From Ktedonobacteria bacterium brp13 (lineage in GTDB: Bacteria; Chloroflexota; Ktedonobacteria; Ktedonobacterales; Ktedonobacteraceae): a stretch of DNA of 64,000 bases. Positions 41,920 to 51,284 of this stretch are shown here, one piece after another (positions within the stretch are counted from its first letter, which is position 1; each line of letters starts with the position of its first letter). The stretch spans positions 868,001 to 932,000 of the forward strand of contig AP024096.1 of assembly GCA_015099395.1 (NCBI GenBank), in the 5' to 3' direction. Below the pieces are notes generated by a model. The model saw only the letters and a list, made by a program, of their open reading frames with translations. It was not told the origin of the DNA and did no database searches. The position numbers were made by a program, and so were the translations under genes.

Positions 41920-42999
41920 CTATCTTCGTACAACCCCTATTCCACTTGTTACTTGTGCAAGATCGTAGTGACTTCCATGTTGCTCGTAACCTCCCATAAA
42001 AGGATCGCTTGCCAGGAGCATCGGTGTATCAAGGTCAATATAGCTGAAGCCTCCTAACCCGGCGACAAGGTGGGCCGCTGCCGCAATGGCAACACGTGAC
42101 TCTATCATCGCACCGATCATCAGTTCGGCATGGGCTGCACGACAGATGGCGGCGATATCCAGTGCATCAATGATCCCAGTCTTCATAAGTTTTATACTAA
42201 TGACGTTGACCGCCCCCATTCTCAATAAACGCTGGACTGCTGCCGGGCTGGATGCGCTCTCGTCGGCTGCGACTGGGACGCTTGTATGTTGTGTGACGTA
42301 ACGCAGACCTTCATAGTCTTCCTGGTGGACTGGCTGTTCGAGCAGGATTGGACGAATATCGCGTTCGTCGAGGGCTTCCAGGCAAAGCAGGGCCTGACCA
42401 GGCGTATAACCCTGGTTGGCGTCAAGGATGATCGCGGATCTGGGTGCCCCATTGCGAATGGCTTCAACGCGTGCTATATCCTCACGCAGATCCTCGCCAA
42501 CCTTTACTTTAAAGGTGGTGATACCGCGTCCAGCGGCCTCTTCAGCCAGGGTATAGGCATGGGGAGCGGTGACAATAGGGATGCTCAGATCGGTCTCGAC
42601 ACTTGTGCTGGCCCCGCCGAAGAAGACGGAGAGCGGTATCCCATAAGAGCGAGTGAGGGCATCGAGTAAGGCTATCTCAAAGCCAGCGCAGACCGTTTTC
42701 TGTGCGTAATAGCGACTGTGTAACAGACGTGCTAGCTCGCGCCATTGAGCCACATCCTGACCTTGTAACAACTCGATGCAATCTTTCGCGGCAGCTAGCG
42801 CAGTCTCTTGCGACTCTCCGGTACTGGGTGGAAAGGGGGCGCACTCGCCGTAACCAATTGTCCCATCTTGCAGCGTTATGGTGATCAAGACATTTCGTGC
42901 CGAGTCTACGCTCCCGGTCGCGATCGTAAATGGTTCTAGCAACGGGATAGTTAATGGCTCAACAGCAACTTTTTGAATGGTTGTATTGTTGTGTGACAT
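41920..42999 (-). CDS. Dipeptide epimerase (enolase superfamily)
   Basis: 359 residues. The muconate-lactonising subgroup of the enolase superfamily is recognised by the capping domain (GYGECAPFPPSTGESQE) and the barrel catalytic residues: K-x-K in TTFKVKVGED, Asp in ILDANQGYTP, Glu in ILLEQPV, Asp in VAADES, and Lys in NVISIKLMKTG. It resembles L-Ala-D/L-Glu epimerases that recycle murein peptides. The ATG at 42999 has GAAAGGT 11 bases upstream. It starts 44 bases after ureB on the same strand, so it is probably cotranscribed with the urease genes, an unusual partner. Confidence 0.88.
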   Translation of the reverse strand: MSHNNTTIQKVAVEPLTIPLLEPFTIATGSVDSARNVLITITLQDGTIGYGECAPFPPSTGESQETALAAAKDCIELLQGQDVAQWRELARLLHSRYYAQKTVCAGFEIALLDALTRSYGIPLSVFFGGASTSVETDLSIPIVTAPHAYTLAEEAAGRGITTFKVKVGEDLREDIARVEAIRNGAPRSAIILDANQGYTPGQALLCLEALDERDIRPILLEQPVHQEDYEGLRYVTQHTSVPVAADESASSPAAVQRLLRMGAVNVISIKLMKTGIIDALDIAAICRAAHAELMIGAMIESRVAIAAAAHLVAGLGGFSYIDLDTPMLLASDPFMGGYEQHGSHYDLAQVTSGIGVVRR

Positions 43000-43043
43000 T
43001 GTTTGCCGACCTTTCCACATAAATAGTGCACTACCTGCTTGCT

Positions 43044-43403
43044 CTATACTCTGTTGATGGTAGTCAGGATTTCGGTTTGTTGATAGATAGTTGATAGTTG
43101 TCCGTTCACTTTACCCTGGTGCCCGTAGACGGCTTTTGAACCTCCAAAGGGGACCAGATTGACCTCTTTCTCTTCTCCTGGTTCGAAACGGATCGCTGTA
43201 CCTGCTGCTATATTGAGGTGCTGACCATATGCTTGTTGGCGTTCGAAGCTAAGGGCGTTGTTAACTTCGTAGAAATGATAGTGGCTGCCAACCTGAATGG
43301 GGCGATCGCCAGTATTTTTGACCAGAACCGTTGCAATAGGTCGTCCTGCATTGATGATGATATCGCCAGCCGCTGTGTTTAGCAAGTATTCGCCGGGTTT
43401 CAT
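43044..43403 (-). CDS. ureB: Urease beta subunit
   Basis: 119 residues. The family pattern is intact: [53 protein letters not shown] and YGHQGKVNG. The beta subunit packs on UreC and UreA and has no catalytic residues. AAAGGAG is seven bases before the ATG. It lies 37 bases after ureA. The usual next gene, ureC, is missing at this spot and is found 7.3 kb away. Confidence 0.96.
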   Translation of the reverse strand: MKPGEYLLNTAAGDIIINAGRPIATVLVKNTGDRPIQVGSHYHFYEVNNALSFERQQAYGQHLNIAAGTAIRFEPGEEKEVNLVPFGGSKAVYGHQGKVNGQLSTIYQQTEILTTINRV

Positions 43404-43440
43404 AGGGTACTCCTTTTGTTCATTGTTGGCGCTGTATCAA

Positions 43441-43743
43441 TTATTGGATGGGATCATGGACGGTAACAAGTTTTGTGCCATCTGGAAACGTTGCCTCGAC
43501 CTGTACCTCGGGGATCATTTCGGGGATTCCTTCCATCACGTCGGTTCTGCTCAGGATGGTTGCGCCGTAACTCATAATCTCTGCGACGCTCTTCCCATCC
43601 CGTGCGGCCTCCATAATCTCTGCACTCAAAATGGCGATCGACTCTGGATAATTGAGTTTAAGGCCCCGTGCCTGTCTCTTGCGTGCTAACTCGGCTGCTA
43701 CAAAGATGAGTAGCTTCTCCTGTTCGCGTGGTGTTAATAACAT
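43441..43743 (-). CDS. ureA: Urease gamma subunit
   Basis: 100 residues, normal length. It opens with [20 protein letters not shown] and carries [31 protein letters not shown] and the C-terminal [18 protein letters not shown], all hallmarks of UreA. AAAGGAG lies six bases upstream of the ATG. In many bacteria ureA, ureB and ureC are adjacent; here only A and B are. Confidence 0.97.
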   Translation of the reverse strand: MLLTPREQEKLLIFVAAELARKRQARGLKLNYPESIAILSAEIMEAARDGKSVAEIMSYGATILSRTDVMEGIPEMIPEVQVEATFPDGTKLVTVHDPIQ

Positions 43744-43809
43744 AGCTGTGCTCCTTTATTATAGATGCTGTGTGCTCTTACTGCCTGTCTTCTGTGATGC
43801 TTGTTAGTA

Positions 43810-44664
43810 TTAGTATATTTTGCGCGGTGGTGGTACCGAGCGTCCATAAAGTATTTGTGAGGCTGCCTGCCAGAATGCGAGCAGCCCTGGTGCAATGTCG
43901 CGTCCACGCTTACTCAATGCGCGTACAATGATGCCATGTTGCACCAGCGTACTGACGCCCCAGATGATTTCATTCTGACGTGTAAGGCTCTGTGCCAGTG
44001 TTTGTAGCTCCTGCTCCATATGCTGCCAGCTTGTGCTGGCAAGGCCGACTTTACAGATGTAGAAGCTGCTGAAATAGCGATAGTTGCCGAGCTGTGCCGG
44101 TGTCGTGAGCGAGCGCTGTTGGGGTTTGAGCGCGGTATGTTCGCTGAGAATCGGTCTACCCTGGGCTGTGATATCGCAGTTGATCAGCAGCTGATGGTAT
44201 TGAAATAGTTCGTCGCTGGCTACACGTCCCGGTGTGACGGTCTCCCAGTAAAAGAGACCAGCTCCTGCCGCGAGATCGATGGTTGTATGTTGCTGGTAAT
44301 CTGCGCCTGCGAAGGGAATGAGTGGGTCAGGAAGATATTCCAGGAGACCATTCTCCTCTACTGTGATGGTCTGTCTCTGTTGGGCTGGTGACTGATTGGG
44401 CCGACTGCGGTAGATGCGTGTTGCACTTGTGGTTGTGAGTTGGGCATACGCATCTTTTGCGATATGCACTGTATATTGCAGTGTATCGCCGCCTAGAATA
44501 CCGCCTGACGTGTTGTGCAAATGGACGAGTGCACCCCCGGCTGGTAGAGGGAAGGCACGGATAACTCTGAGCGGTGGTTGCTGGGCTTTACAGATAAAGC
44601 GCGTGCGCTTTTGCTCACTATCATAGCGAAAAAGCAGGTCTAGTGCTCCAGCAATACCTGTCAT
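43810..44664 (-). CDS. ureD: Urease accessory protein UreD
   Basis: 284 residues. UreD (UreH) binds apo-urease and, with UreF and UreG, forms the nickel-insertion complex. Family features seen are PLPAGGALVHLHNTSGGILGGD, TTTSATRIYRS and YLPDPLIPFAGADYQQ, with a Tyr-Pro-Asp-Pro signature. The ribosome site GAGGAA is about 12 bases before the ATG. It lies between ureF and ureA on the same strand. Confidence 0.93.
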   Translation of the reverse strand: MTGIAGALDLLFRYDSEQKRTRFICKAQQPPLRVIRAFPLPAGGALVHLHNTSGGILGGDTLQYTVHIAKDAYAQLTTTSATRIYRSRPNQSPAQQRQTITVEENGLLEYLPDPLIPFAGADYQQHTTIDLAAGAGLFYWETVTPGRVASDELFQYHQLLINCDITAQGRPILSEHTALKPQQRSLTTPAQLGNYRYFSSFYICKVGLASTSWQHMEQELQTLAQSLTRQNEIIWGVSTLVQHGIIVRALSKRGRDIAPGLLAFWQAASQILYGRSVPPPRKIY

Positions 44665-44782
44665 GCCTGCTACTGGTTCCTCGTCTGCTTTTTGCGTTTT
44701 CGGTGACTCCTGCTGGACATTCTGTGCGCTCTGAATAATCGTCTACTCAACTTTCTAACGTACTCGTTGGTCGGTTGTGAGC

Positions 44783-45511
44783 TTAGCTAATAAAGAGTCG
44801 TGTGGTGAGTGTCGGGTGACGCATACTACCCAGATCCAGTAGTGGTGTAAACGTTGTGATGCTGGCTGGATCAAGTGCCATCTGCTGACTTCTTGCAATG
44901 ACCTCGACCATCAGCGGCTTCAGATGCCACTGAATATTGCTGGCCTGGCTTTGACCGAGCGGTAAGAGGCGCTGACTGGTTGAGAGTAGTGCACTCAATG
45001 TCTGTTGCAGATAAGCTAGTAATGTCATCTCTTCATCTATAGTTAGGAGACTGGCGACCAGTCCAAAGGCAGTGCTGTAATGGGTCTCGATGTGCTGCTG
45101 TTTTGCTGCTGTCAGCGCTGTCTGAATGACTGGTAGCTCCTCCAGCGAAGCCGCTAATTGTAGCAAACGACGGCCTAGTGTTGCGCTGGCAGTACGACTC
45201 TCGCGGGCAGGCTTGTAGGCACTCAGCCGCATATTCAGAGTTAACCAGGTCTGAATATACGCCTCTTTCTCGCTGGCGACCATGTTGTGTATGATGTCTC
45301 CATCTGCGCTTGCTTGTACAAGTCGATAGCTCAGCAGACAAAAGGTGCATTCTAGTGTGCCACATTCTATAAGATAGTCGCTACAAAATGCAACCAGCTG
45401 TTCTACACATACTTCCTCCTCACTGGTCAGGGTCTCCAGACCAAAAGAGTGTGCAGTAGTACCGATCGGTAGCGCGCTATCAGCCAGTTGTAGCAGTTGA
45501 AGAAAGGTCAA
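44783..45511 (-). CDS. ureF: Urease accessory protein UreF
   Basis: 242 residues, all helical. It opens with FLQLLQLADSALPIGTTAHS, the hallmark of UreF (normally LPIGAFAHS), and carries THYSTAFGLVASLL near the middle. UreF bridges UreD and UreG in nickel delivery and acts as a check on GTP hydrolysis. The start is a TTG at 45511; no good ribosome site is visible, so the exact start is uncertain. It is the first gene of the ureF-ureD-ureA-ureB block. Confidence 0.92.
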   Translation of the reverse strand: MTFLQLLQLADSALPIGTTAHSFGLETLTSEEEVCVEQLVAFCSDYLIECGTLECTFCLLSYRLVQASADGDIIHNMVASEKEAYIQTWLTLNMRLSAYKPARESRTASATLGRRLLQLAASLEELPVIQTALTAAKQQHIETHYSTAFGLVASLLTIDEEMTLLAYLQQTLSALLSTSQRLLPLGQSQASNIQWHLKPLMVEVIARSQQMALDPASITTFTPLLDLGSMRHPTLTTRLFIS

Positions 45512-45682
45512 GTTATGCAGTAGGTTCTTCCCCCTGTTTTTACCTTAGTGTACCTCAGCGACATAGAAAATACAATTTTACGTTTGTGCTGTGTCTGCCT
45601 GCATTTTTACACTATAACAGAGATCAGCAACACGACTCGCCTGATCTTTGTGAGACCAGGCAGAGTATGTAGGTTGCTTCAT

Positions 45683-46483
45683 TCAATCGTTGAGCATAAG
45701 TTCGTAGAGATTATGGCTGAGGTATACACAGGCTTTGTGCAGATGATTACGCACCGTACGATCGGAGATACCGAGTCGGCGTGCGATATCTTTTTCTGTG
45801 CAATCTTGCCAGAATATGCATTCAACTACATAGCGCTGCTTACCTGGTAGCTGTGATACATAGACATAGAGGTCGCTTAACTCGACGCTTAATAGAGAGA
45901 TGCGCATTCCTTCATCTTCGATATCCAGCGCACAATCTTCATGCTCAGGATATATTTGTTGATCGATGCTATATGTCAGATCACGTGGGATACGTCGTCC
46001 ATATGTTACCTTTGGATTACGCCAGTGGCCCTCTCGAATAAGAAAAGAGCGACGGACGCGGCGTCTTGCATAAGCTACACAATTAATAAAATTGATCTCC
46101 CAGAAAGAATGTGGCGTGTATAACGTGCCGATCAGTGAACGGCACAGTTCTTCTTCCAGGTCTGCTAACAGATCCTCTGCTAACATTGTCTGCTCAGAAT
46201 GGCGACGACTACAGTATTTGCGAATAGTTGCCCTGGCCCAATGCTTATTGCGTTCCCTTTGTCGTGTCAGAATAATTGAGAGTAGTCGTTGTCTCTCAGG
46301 TGTTCTGTAGGATGCATCGACATCAGCGGAACCGCAACGATATAAACGTGCTAGAAGTTCAAGAGGAATTCCATGCTGCTCAAGATAGCCCCAGAAATCA
46401 GGAGAATTATATATGGGCAGATTATGCAACCATATATCTAGATTGAACGGATGTATCTGTCCTGCTGATGAATGCTTTACCAT
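45683..46483 (-). CDS. Sigma-70-like / LuxR-type helix-turn-helix regulatory protein
   Basis: 266 residues. The C-terminal ~55 residues form a sigma region 4-like helix-turn-helix: LPGKQRYVVECIFWQDCTEKD then IARRLGISDRTVRNHLHKAC. The N-terminal ~200 residues are Arg- and Trp-rich and only partly resemble sigma region 2 (RQRERNKHWARATIRKY). It may be a divergent ECF-type sigma factor or a plain DNA-binding regulator. AAGGG is nine bases before the ATG. It lies 172 bases upstream of ureF on the same strand, so it could regulate or be cotranscribed with urease. Confidence 0.65.
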   Translation of the reverse strand: MVKHSSAGQIHPFNLDIWLHNLPIYNSPDFWGYLEQHGIPLELLARLYRCGSADVDASYRTPERQRLLSIILTRQRERNKHWARATIRKYCSRRHSEQTMLAEDLLADLEEELCRSLIGTLYTPHSFWEINFINCVAYARRRVRRSFLIREGHWRNPKVTYGRRIPRDLTYSIDQQIYPEHEDCALDIEDEGMRISLLSVELSDLYVYVSQLPGKQRYVVECIFWQDCTEKDIARRLGISDRTVRNHLHKACVYLSHNLYELMLND

Positions 46484-47270
46484 TATAATATACCCTTGCG
46501 GCTTTCAACTATATTTTTAACAGTAGCGTATTATGATTGGCGCAGCTGCCATAATACACTCAATACTTCAGAATAAGGTGCCGTGTGTCATGCTAAGGTA
46601 ATAAGCCCTATAGAAAAGCGCACAAGCATCTGGAAAGAATGCCAGTGGGGTTCGTGTTGTAAGCCTTGAGGAAACAGAGGTAGAGTTGCAACATAGTAAG
46701 AATGACCTCCTCACCAACCACCCATATGAAAAGATGTGAACTCATAGATGTTTCTCTCACACGAGAAGAACAAGACTGAGAGTAGTATTCCTGATTAATC
46801 AGGCCTCTTTTTTTGAGGAACACCAAATATAATACATAACTTTTGTAATAAATGCAATAGGTATATATATCAATTTCGTGCGTTACACAAAAATTCACGT
46901 AATGTATGGGCTCTACATTTGGTTGGAGCGATAGAATTGAATAAATGAGTGAGAAGTTAAGAGTGTATATGAATGATGTGTAATGGTTATGGGTGTTAAC
47001 GTAATAACCTTTGTTGAGGTTTCTTGTTTCCGAATGGCGCTTACTCTTTGTGTTCATTGTTTGTGTTTGGAACAGATTTTTAGATTATTCATCGTGTTGT
47101 TACTATTAATATCTTAGCAAGGTAACTTTTTAGTCACATTTATATAATGAATGTATGGGAACTATCATCGGCTCCCGCCGTTTATGTGTTTTTGTGGTGT
47201 GTTCTCTCCAATCAAATTTCTTATATGCGAGATAACGCTTTGATGAAAGATAGTGTGGAGGAGGTAGTTG
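46484..47270. other. Long AT-rich intergenic region
   Basis: About 790 bases, AT-rich. It contains CCTGATTAATCAGG (46790-46803) followed by CCTC and seven T, a terminator-like element for transcription on the plus strand with no gene in front of it. A 149-codon frame (46608-47057, minus) lacks a ribosome site and is not called. A 17-codon frame (47225-47278) overlaps the next start. Confidence 0.45.
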
Positions 47271-48800
47271 ATGGATGAACAGGATTGCCGCGGGAGCAAT
47301 AGTGAGAGTAGTGGGGAGCTGCGTATCGTTGCTCCATCGTGTGTGAATAAGGCGTTGCGGCAACGCATTCGTACTGCTCTACAGGAGCAGGGCCCTGAAC
47401 GGCCTGGACACCATTGGATGCTGTATATTGTGGTTACGGTGGCTGCTCTGGGTGGTCTGTTATATGGCTATGATACGGCTGTCATCTCTGGTGCAATGTT
47501 GTTTTTACGGGCTCGTTTTATACTGAATCCGATGATGCAGGAGTTAACTGTTAGCGCTTCACTGCTGGGTGCTGCTGTTGGAGCGCTTGGTGGTGGTAGA
47601 TTGAGTGATATGTTGGGGCGCAGGCGTACATTGTTGTTAACAGCCAGCGTGTTTGCGATTGGTGCGCTGTGTACGGCTCTTTCATCGCATTGGCTGATGT
47701 TTCTGGGTTTGCGACTGGTCGCCGGATGTAGTATCGGGGCAATTGCTAGCATCGTACCGGTTTACATCTCTGAGGTGTCGCCATCTCGTTTACGCGGCAG
47801 GTTGGTGACTGCATACCAGCTTGCTCTTACTATCGGGATAGCGCTGGCTTATTGGGTTGATCTTGTGTTTACAAATGCAGGCCTTGGTTGGCCTCCTATG
47901 TATGCGGTCTCGTCGATTCCCGGCGCTATCTTGCTGCTGGGTCTGTTCTTTATCCCTGAATCGCCACGTTGGTTAGCCAGTAAAGGACACTGGACCGAGG
48001 CAGCCGATGTTCTTGAACGCCTGCATGGCCCACAGGCTATTCAAGAGTGGCGCGAGGTCCGTACGGCTCTACGGCGAGAGAAACGAGGGTCCTGGCGAGA
48101 GTTGTTTCAGCCGGGGTTACGGATGGCGCTTTTCGTCGCTGTTGGATTGGCGCTATTCCAACAGTTCGTGGGGATCAATACGGTCATCTATTACGCACCA
48201 ACCATCTTTCAGTATACCGGCTTTACCTCTGCCTCCAGTGCGATTATGGCTTCCGGTATTATTGGTATCGTGAATGTTCTCTCTACGGTCGTGGCTGGTG
48301 TCTTCATTGATCGTGTTGGACGGCGTACACTGCTCCTGTTTGGCTCTGCTTGTATGACTGTTGCTCTGATATTGTTGGGAGCTGTCTTTATGCTGGGCCC
48401 GGCTCATAGCGGAGCTCTGGCACTGTCTGTATTATTGCTCTATGTCGTTGCTTTTGCGATAAGCTTAGGACCGATTTTCTGGTTATTGAGTGCTGAGCTT
48501 TTCCCTACTCATCTGCGTTCGGTTGGTGCCAGTATTGCGACCTGTGCAAATTGGATTGCGAATCTGGTGATTAGTATGACATTTCTCTCTTTAATCTCTT
48601 CTATTGGTAAAAGTTATACCTTCTGGTTATATGCATGTATGAGCCTGCTGGCTTTTCTCTTCTGCTGGTTCCTGGTCCCTGAGACGCGCAAGCGAAGCCT
48701 GGAGCAGATTGAGCGTTATTGGCGCAATGGTCGTCGCTGGGAGACTACACCACATACGTTGACGACACATATGAAATCTAGTGATGCGCATTGGACATAG
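47271..48800 (+). CDS. Sugar-porter family MFS transporter
   Basis: 509 residues, 12 helices. Sugar-porter motifs are clear: GGLLYGYDTAVISGAM after helix 1, GGRLSDMLGRRR (motif A), RLVAGCSIGAIASIVPVYISE with SPSRLRGR, PESPRWLASKG in the central loop and QQFVGINTVIYYAPTIF in helix 7, with the final PETRKRSLEQIE. It is probably a proton symporter for a hexose, inositol or xylose. The N-terminal ~45 residues are a hydrophilic extension. GGAGGAGG lies seven bases before the ATG at 47271. It is followed by a strong terminator. Confidence 0.93.
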   Translation: MDEQDCRGSNSESSGELRIVAPSCVNKALRQRIRTALQEQGPERPGHHWMLYIVVTVAALGGLLYGYDTAVISGAMLFLRARFILNPMMQELTVSASLLGAAVGALGGGRLSDMLGRRRTLLLTASVFAIGALCTALSSHWLMFLGLRLVAGCSIGAIASIVPVYISEVSPSRLRGRLVTAYQLALTIGIALAYWVDLVFTNAGLGWPPMYAVSSIPGAILLLGLFFIPESPRWLASKGHWTEAADVLERLHGPQAIQEWREVRTALRREKRGSWRELFQPGLRMALFVAVGLALFQQFVGINTVIYYAPTIFQYTGFTSASSAIMASGIIGIVNVLSTVVAGVFIDRVGRRTLLLFGSACMTVALILLGAVFMLGPAHSGALALSVLLLYVVAFAISLGPIFWLLSAELFPTHLRSVGASIATCANWIANLVISMTFLSLISSIGKSYTFWLYACMSLLAFLFCWFLVPETRKRSLEQIERYWRNGRRWETTPHTLTTHMKSSDAHWT

Positions 48801-48865
48801 TCATAAGATGAGTGTGTATATAGTGTGTTCTATCTAGTGTTTGTAGATAGTGCTACATAGTAAAA

Positions 48866-48940
48866 GGAGAGATATCTCTTGTTGCCCAGGGAAATAATCC
48901 TGGTTCTGGGCGAGGCCGTGCAAGAGATATCTCTCTTTTA
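48866..48940. terminator. Strong branched terminator
   Basis: An outer perfect 15-base-pair stem (GAGAGATATCTCTTG / CAAGAGATATCTCTC) encloses an inner GCCCAG/CTGGGC hairpin and is followed by TTTT. It separates the convergent sugar porter and ferredoxin. Confidence 0.85.
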
Positions 48941-48995
48941 TTTACCTTATTTTTCGCGTATCCTCAACTTTTCGTGAGAAACACAAAAAAGGTGG

Positions 48996-49253
48996 TTATG
49001 CAAAATGATCAGCGTTCAGCTTGATGAATGATTTCCACTCTACTGGTACTGCTGATTCTTCAAAAATAGCGGTTACAGGGCATGCTGGTTCGCAGGCACC
49101 GCAATCGATGCATTCATCTGGATTGATGAAAAGCTGGTTTGATTCCTCAAATCCTTCCTCACCGGGTCCGGGATGGATACAATCAACCGGGCAGACGTCT
49201 ACACAGGATGCGTCTTTGGTACCAATGCATGGCTGGGTGATTACATAAGCCAT
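48996..49253 (-). CDS. Ferredoxin, two iron-sulfur clusters
   Basis: 85 residues. Two cysteine clusters are seen: CIGTKDASCVDVCPVDC and CIDCGACEPACP. The spacing in the first (C-x7-C-x3-C) points to a 3Fe-4S or 7Fe-type (Fd-III like) protein and the second to a classical 4Fe-4S site. It is a soluble one-electron carrier. AAAGGAA is ten bases before the ATG. Its start codon overlaps the stop of the truncated ROK gene by one base (TAATG). Confidence 0.92.
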   Translation of the reverse strand: MAYVITQPCIGTKDASCVDVCPVDCIHPGPGEEGFEESNQLFINPDECIDCGACEPACPVTAIFEESAVPVEWKSFIKLNADHFA

Positions 49254-49771
49254 TATTCTATATTCCTTTCAACCTGTCTATTGGGGAATGATAACCCCTT
49301 CCTCTCTATTATTGTACAATTAGTGCTCTCTGTAAATGTTATTAGGATAATTATGGTTCTATATTCAGAAATTTCTATCCTTTTCGTTCTCCGGCTCGTT
49401 GAATTTTGCTTTCCTTTACGTTTTTTAGAATGTATCCGATGACAACCTAGACCCGTGCTCATCGTCTGGCATAGCGCTACTTGCTCCCACCCAGGAATAT
49501 TGGGCGACAATAATATGCCATCGTCCTGGACAACACCGGGAGTTACAACGCCGACTGCCACACAGTGTCCTGTCTCCTTGGTTTCTGTCTGAGCAATCAG
49601 CACACGTGCAGCAGCGATGGTTCGCTCAAGAAGCTGCTGCGCACCCTGTGATGCATAGGTATCCAGGCGTGTTTGCTCCAGAATGTTTCCCGTTAGAGTG
49701 GCCGTAGCAATGGCAATCTTTGTTCCGCCAAAGTCAACCGCAAGCACAAAGTCGTGTGAATTCTGATTCAT
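49253..49771 (-). pseudogene. ROK-family sugar kinase, truncated
   Basis: The first ~115 residues match the ROK fold N-terminus: LAVDFGGTKIAIATATL (phosphate-binding loop), a helix, GVVTPGVVQDDGI, then PNIPGWEQVAL. Homology ends near LGCHRI, and the remaining ~50 residues are low-complexity basic sequence unlike any kinase. The usual C-terminal ~180 residues with the HxGxG-zinc motif are missing. It is last in the direction of the ABC transporter operon, so the intact gene was probably the sugar kinase or regulator of that system. The ATG at 49771 has GAGGA about 12 bases upstream. Confidence 0.75.
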
Positions 49772-49889
49772 AAAGGGTTTGTCCTCACACTCCAACTATG
49801 GGCAAACCCCTCATTCCCCCTTCATTCTGGCAACACAACCCGAACTTCTGCCCGGCGTGGAACATCGGCAACACAAAAGATGGAAAAAG

Positions 49890-51230
49890 TTACGCAATTT
49901 TGAGCGGACAGTACTGCTGGATCTGCGGCTGCAAGCGCGCGTAAACCTGTTGAAGCGCTTGCGGCGGTGTTGCGGTACCTAGCAATACCGATGACTGGGC
50001 CGTGTCCATTGCATCTGAATACTGTGCGCCAATAGGCAGCGGTGGACGGCTTACTGAGTAACTCATCATGCTTGCAAAGAAGCGTTGATTCCCGGGGATC
50101 AGACTCTGTTTCTTCAATAGGCTCTTCCAGGTTGGCAAATTGTCTGTCACTCTGGTATAGATGGCCTGCCCGACAGGGCCGGACATAAACTTCATAAACT
50201 CCCAGCCATCTGCAGAGGAACGCGCACCTGTCGGCATCACCAACGCAAAACCACCGGACCATGTAAAAGGCGGATCACCTTTATGCAGTACCGGCAGATA
50301 GGTGATGCCATAGTTGAGATTAGGGGCATAGTGCTGAATGCCTGAAAGGTTCCAATTGCCATCAATTGCTAACCCCAGATGTCCGGTGAAGAATGGCGTC
50401 TGGCTTGGTGGGGCACTGGGAGGTTGGTAGGTCGCCAGAAATGCATCAACTCTACTATAATTTAATTCCTTCGCCCATTGTTGAAAATAATGAAACGTTC
50501 TTTCGAAGGCAGGTTCGGTTGGCGTAACCTGACAGGTTTGCTGATTAAAAAATTTCGCGCCAAAATTCAGTCCCCAGGTGGCATGGGACCCCTGACCTCC
50601 CCATGGAATCAAACCCAGTTCTGTATAATTGCCATTGGAATCTGTCTTATCCATTTTCAGCGCAATCTTCATCACATCATCAATGGCCATCGGGCCATGT
50701 GATGGGTCAAAGATGCTTGGATCAATGCCCGCCTGACGCAACAGGTCTTTATTGTAATACATTGCGCGCGCGTCTGTATCCATTGGGAGGCCGTAAGACT
50801 GTCCCTGGTACGAAGCCTCCTTCCAGGCAAACGGCAGATAATTCTCACGCAAATTTCCGCCATCCAGGTTCACAAATGGCTGAAGATTCTTAAGGAGACC
50901 AATCGCGGCAAATTGACTGACAGCAAAGCGATCAACCAGATACACGTCAGGTGGGGTGCCACCACGTGCTGAGGTAATTAGCGCCGTTGCATCACCAGTC
51001 GATAGCGATGGCTTACTCACAATACTCACATGCATACCCGGATGTGCCTTCTCAAAGGCTGCAACAATCTGCCTCTCCGCCGACATATCAATGTCGTCAT
51101 TGAGCGAGGTCCAGAAAATGACATCATGAGCATCATGCTGCCCAATACTGCACGCTGCGAACGTAGCGGAAAAGAGCACAAGTAACAACAGCACAGCACT
51201 GACTCTGGCTATACGTCGCTGAACATTCAT
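49890..51230 (-). CDS. ABC transporter sugar-binding lipoprotein (family 1)
   Basis: 446 residues. A signal peptide with lipobox FAAC (Cys at ~27) anchors it outside the membrane. The mature part has the family-1 pattern: VIFWTSLNDDIDMSAERQIV, FEKAHPGMHVSIV, GGTPPDVYLVDRFAV, YGLPMDTDARAMYYNKDLLR and a late TYLPVLHKG with GFALVMPTGA. It should bind an oligosaccharide. GGAGGG is eight bases before the ATG at 51230. Operon with the two permeases; the neighbouring GH38 and GH92 enzymes suggest a mannose-containing ligand. Confidence 0.92.
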   Translation of the reverse strand: MNVQRRIARVSAVLLLLVLFSATFAACSIGQHDAHDVIFWTSLNDDIDMSAERQIVAAFEKAHPGMHVSIVSKPSLSTGDATALITSARGGTPPDVYLVDRFAVSQFAAIGLLKNLQPFVNLDGGNLRENYLPFAWKEASYQGQSYGLPMDTDARAMYYNKDLLRQAGIDPSIFDPSHGPMAIDDVMKIALKMDKTDSNGNYTELGLIPWGGQGSHATWGLNFGAKFFNQQTCQVTPTEPAFERTFHYFQQWAKELNYSRVDAFLATYQPPSAPPSQTPFFTGHLGLAIDGNWNLSGIQHYAPNLNYGITYLPVLHKGDPPFTWSGGFALVMPTGARSSADGWEFMKFMSGPVGQAIYTRVTDNLPTWKSLLKKQSLIPGNQRFFASMMSYSVSRPPLPIGAQYSDAMDTAQSSVLLGTATPPQALQQVYARLQPQIQQYCPLKIA

Positions 51231-51284
51231 CGCCTGGCCCTCCTTTATTTACTACACAGGATAAGAAGCTAGACCGTGCTCCCC

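Noticed and set aside
46608..47057. 149-codon minus-strand open frame
   Set aside because: AT-rich, no ribosome site, hydrophobic and aromatic composition without domain, and it runs across a palindrome with a T run.
47225..47278. 17-codon frame overlapping the sugar porter start
   Set aside because: It could be a leader peptide, but it has no ribosome site of its own and the overlap can be chance.
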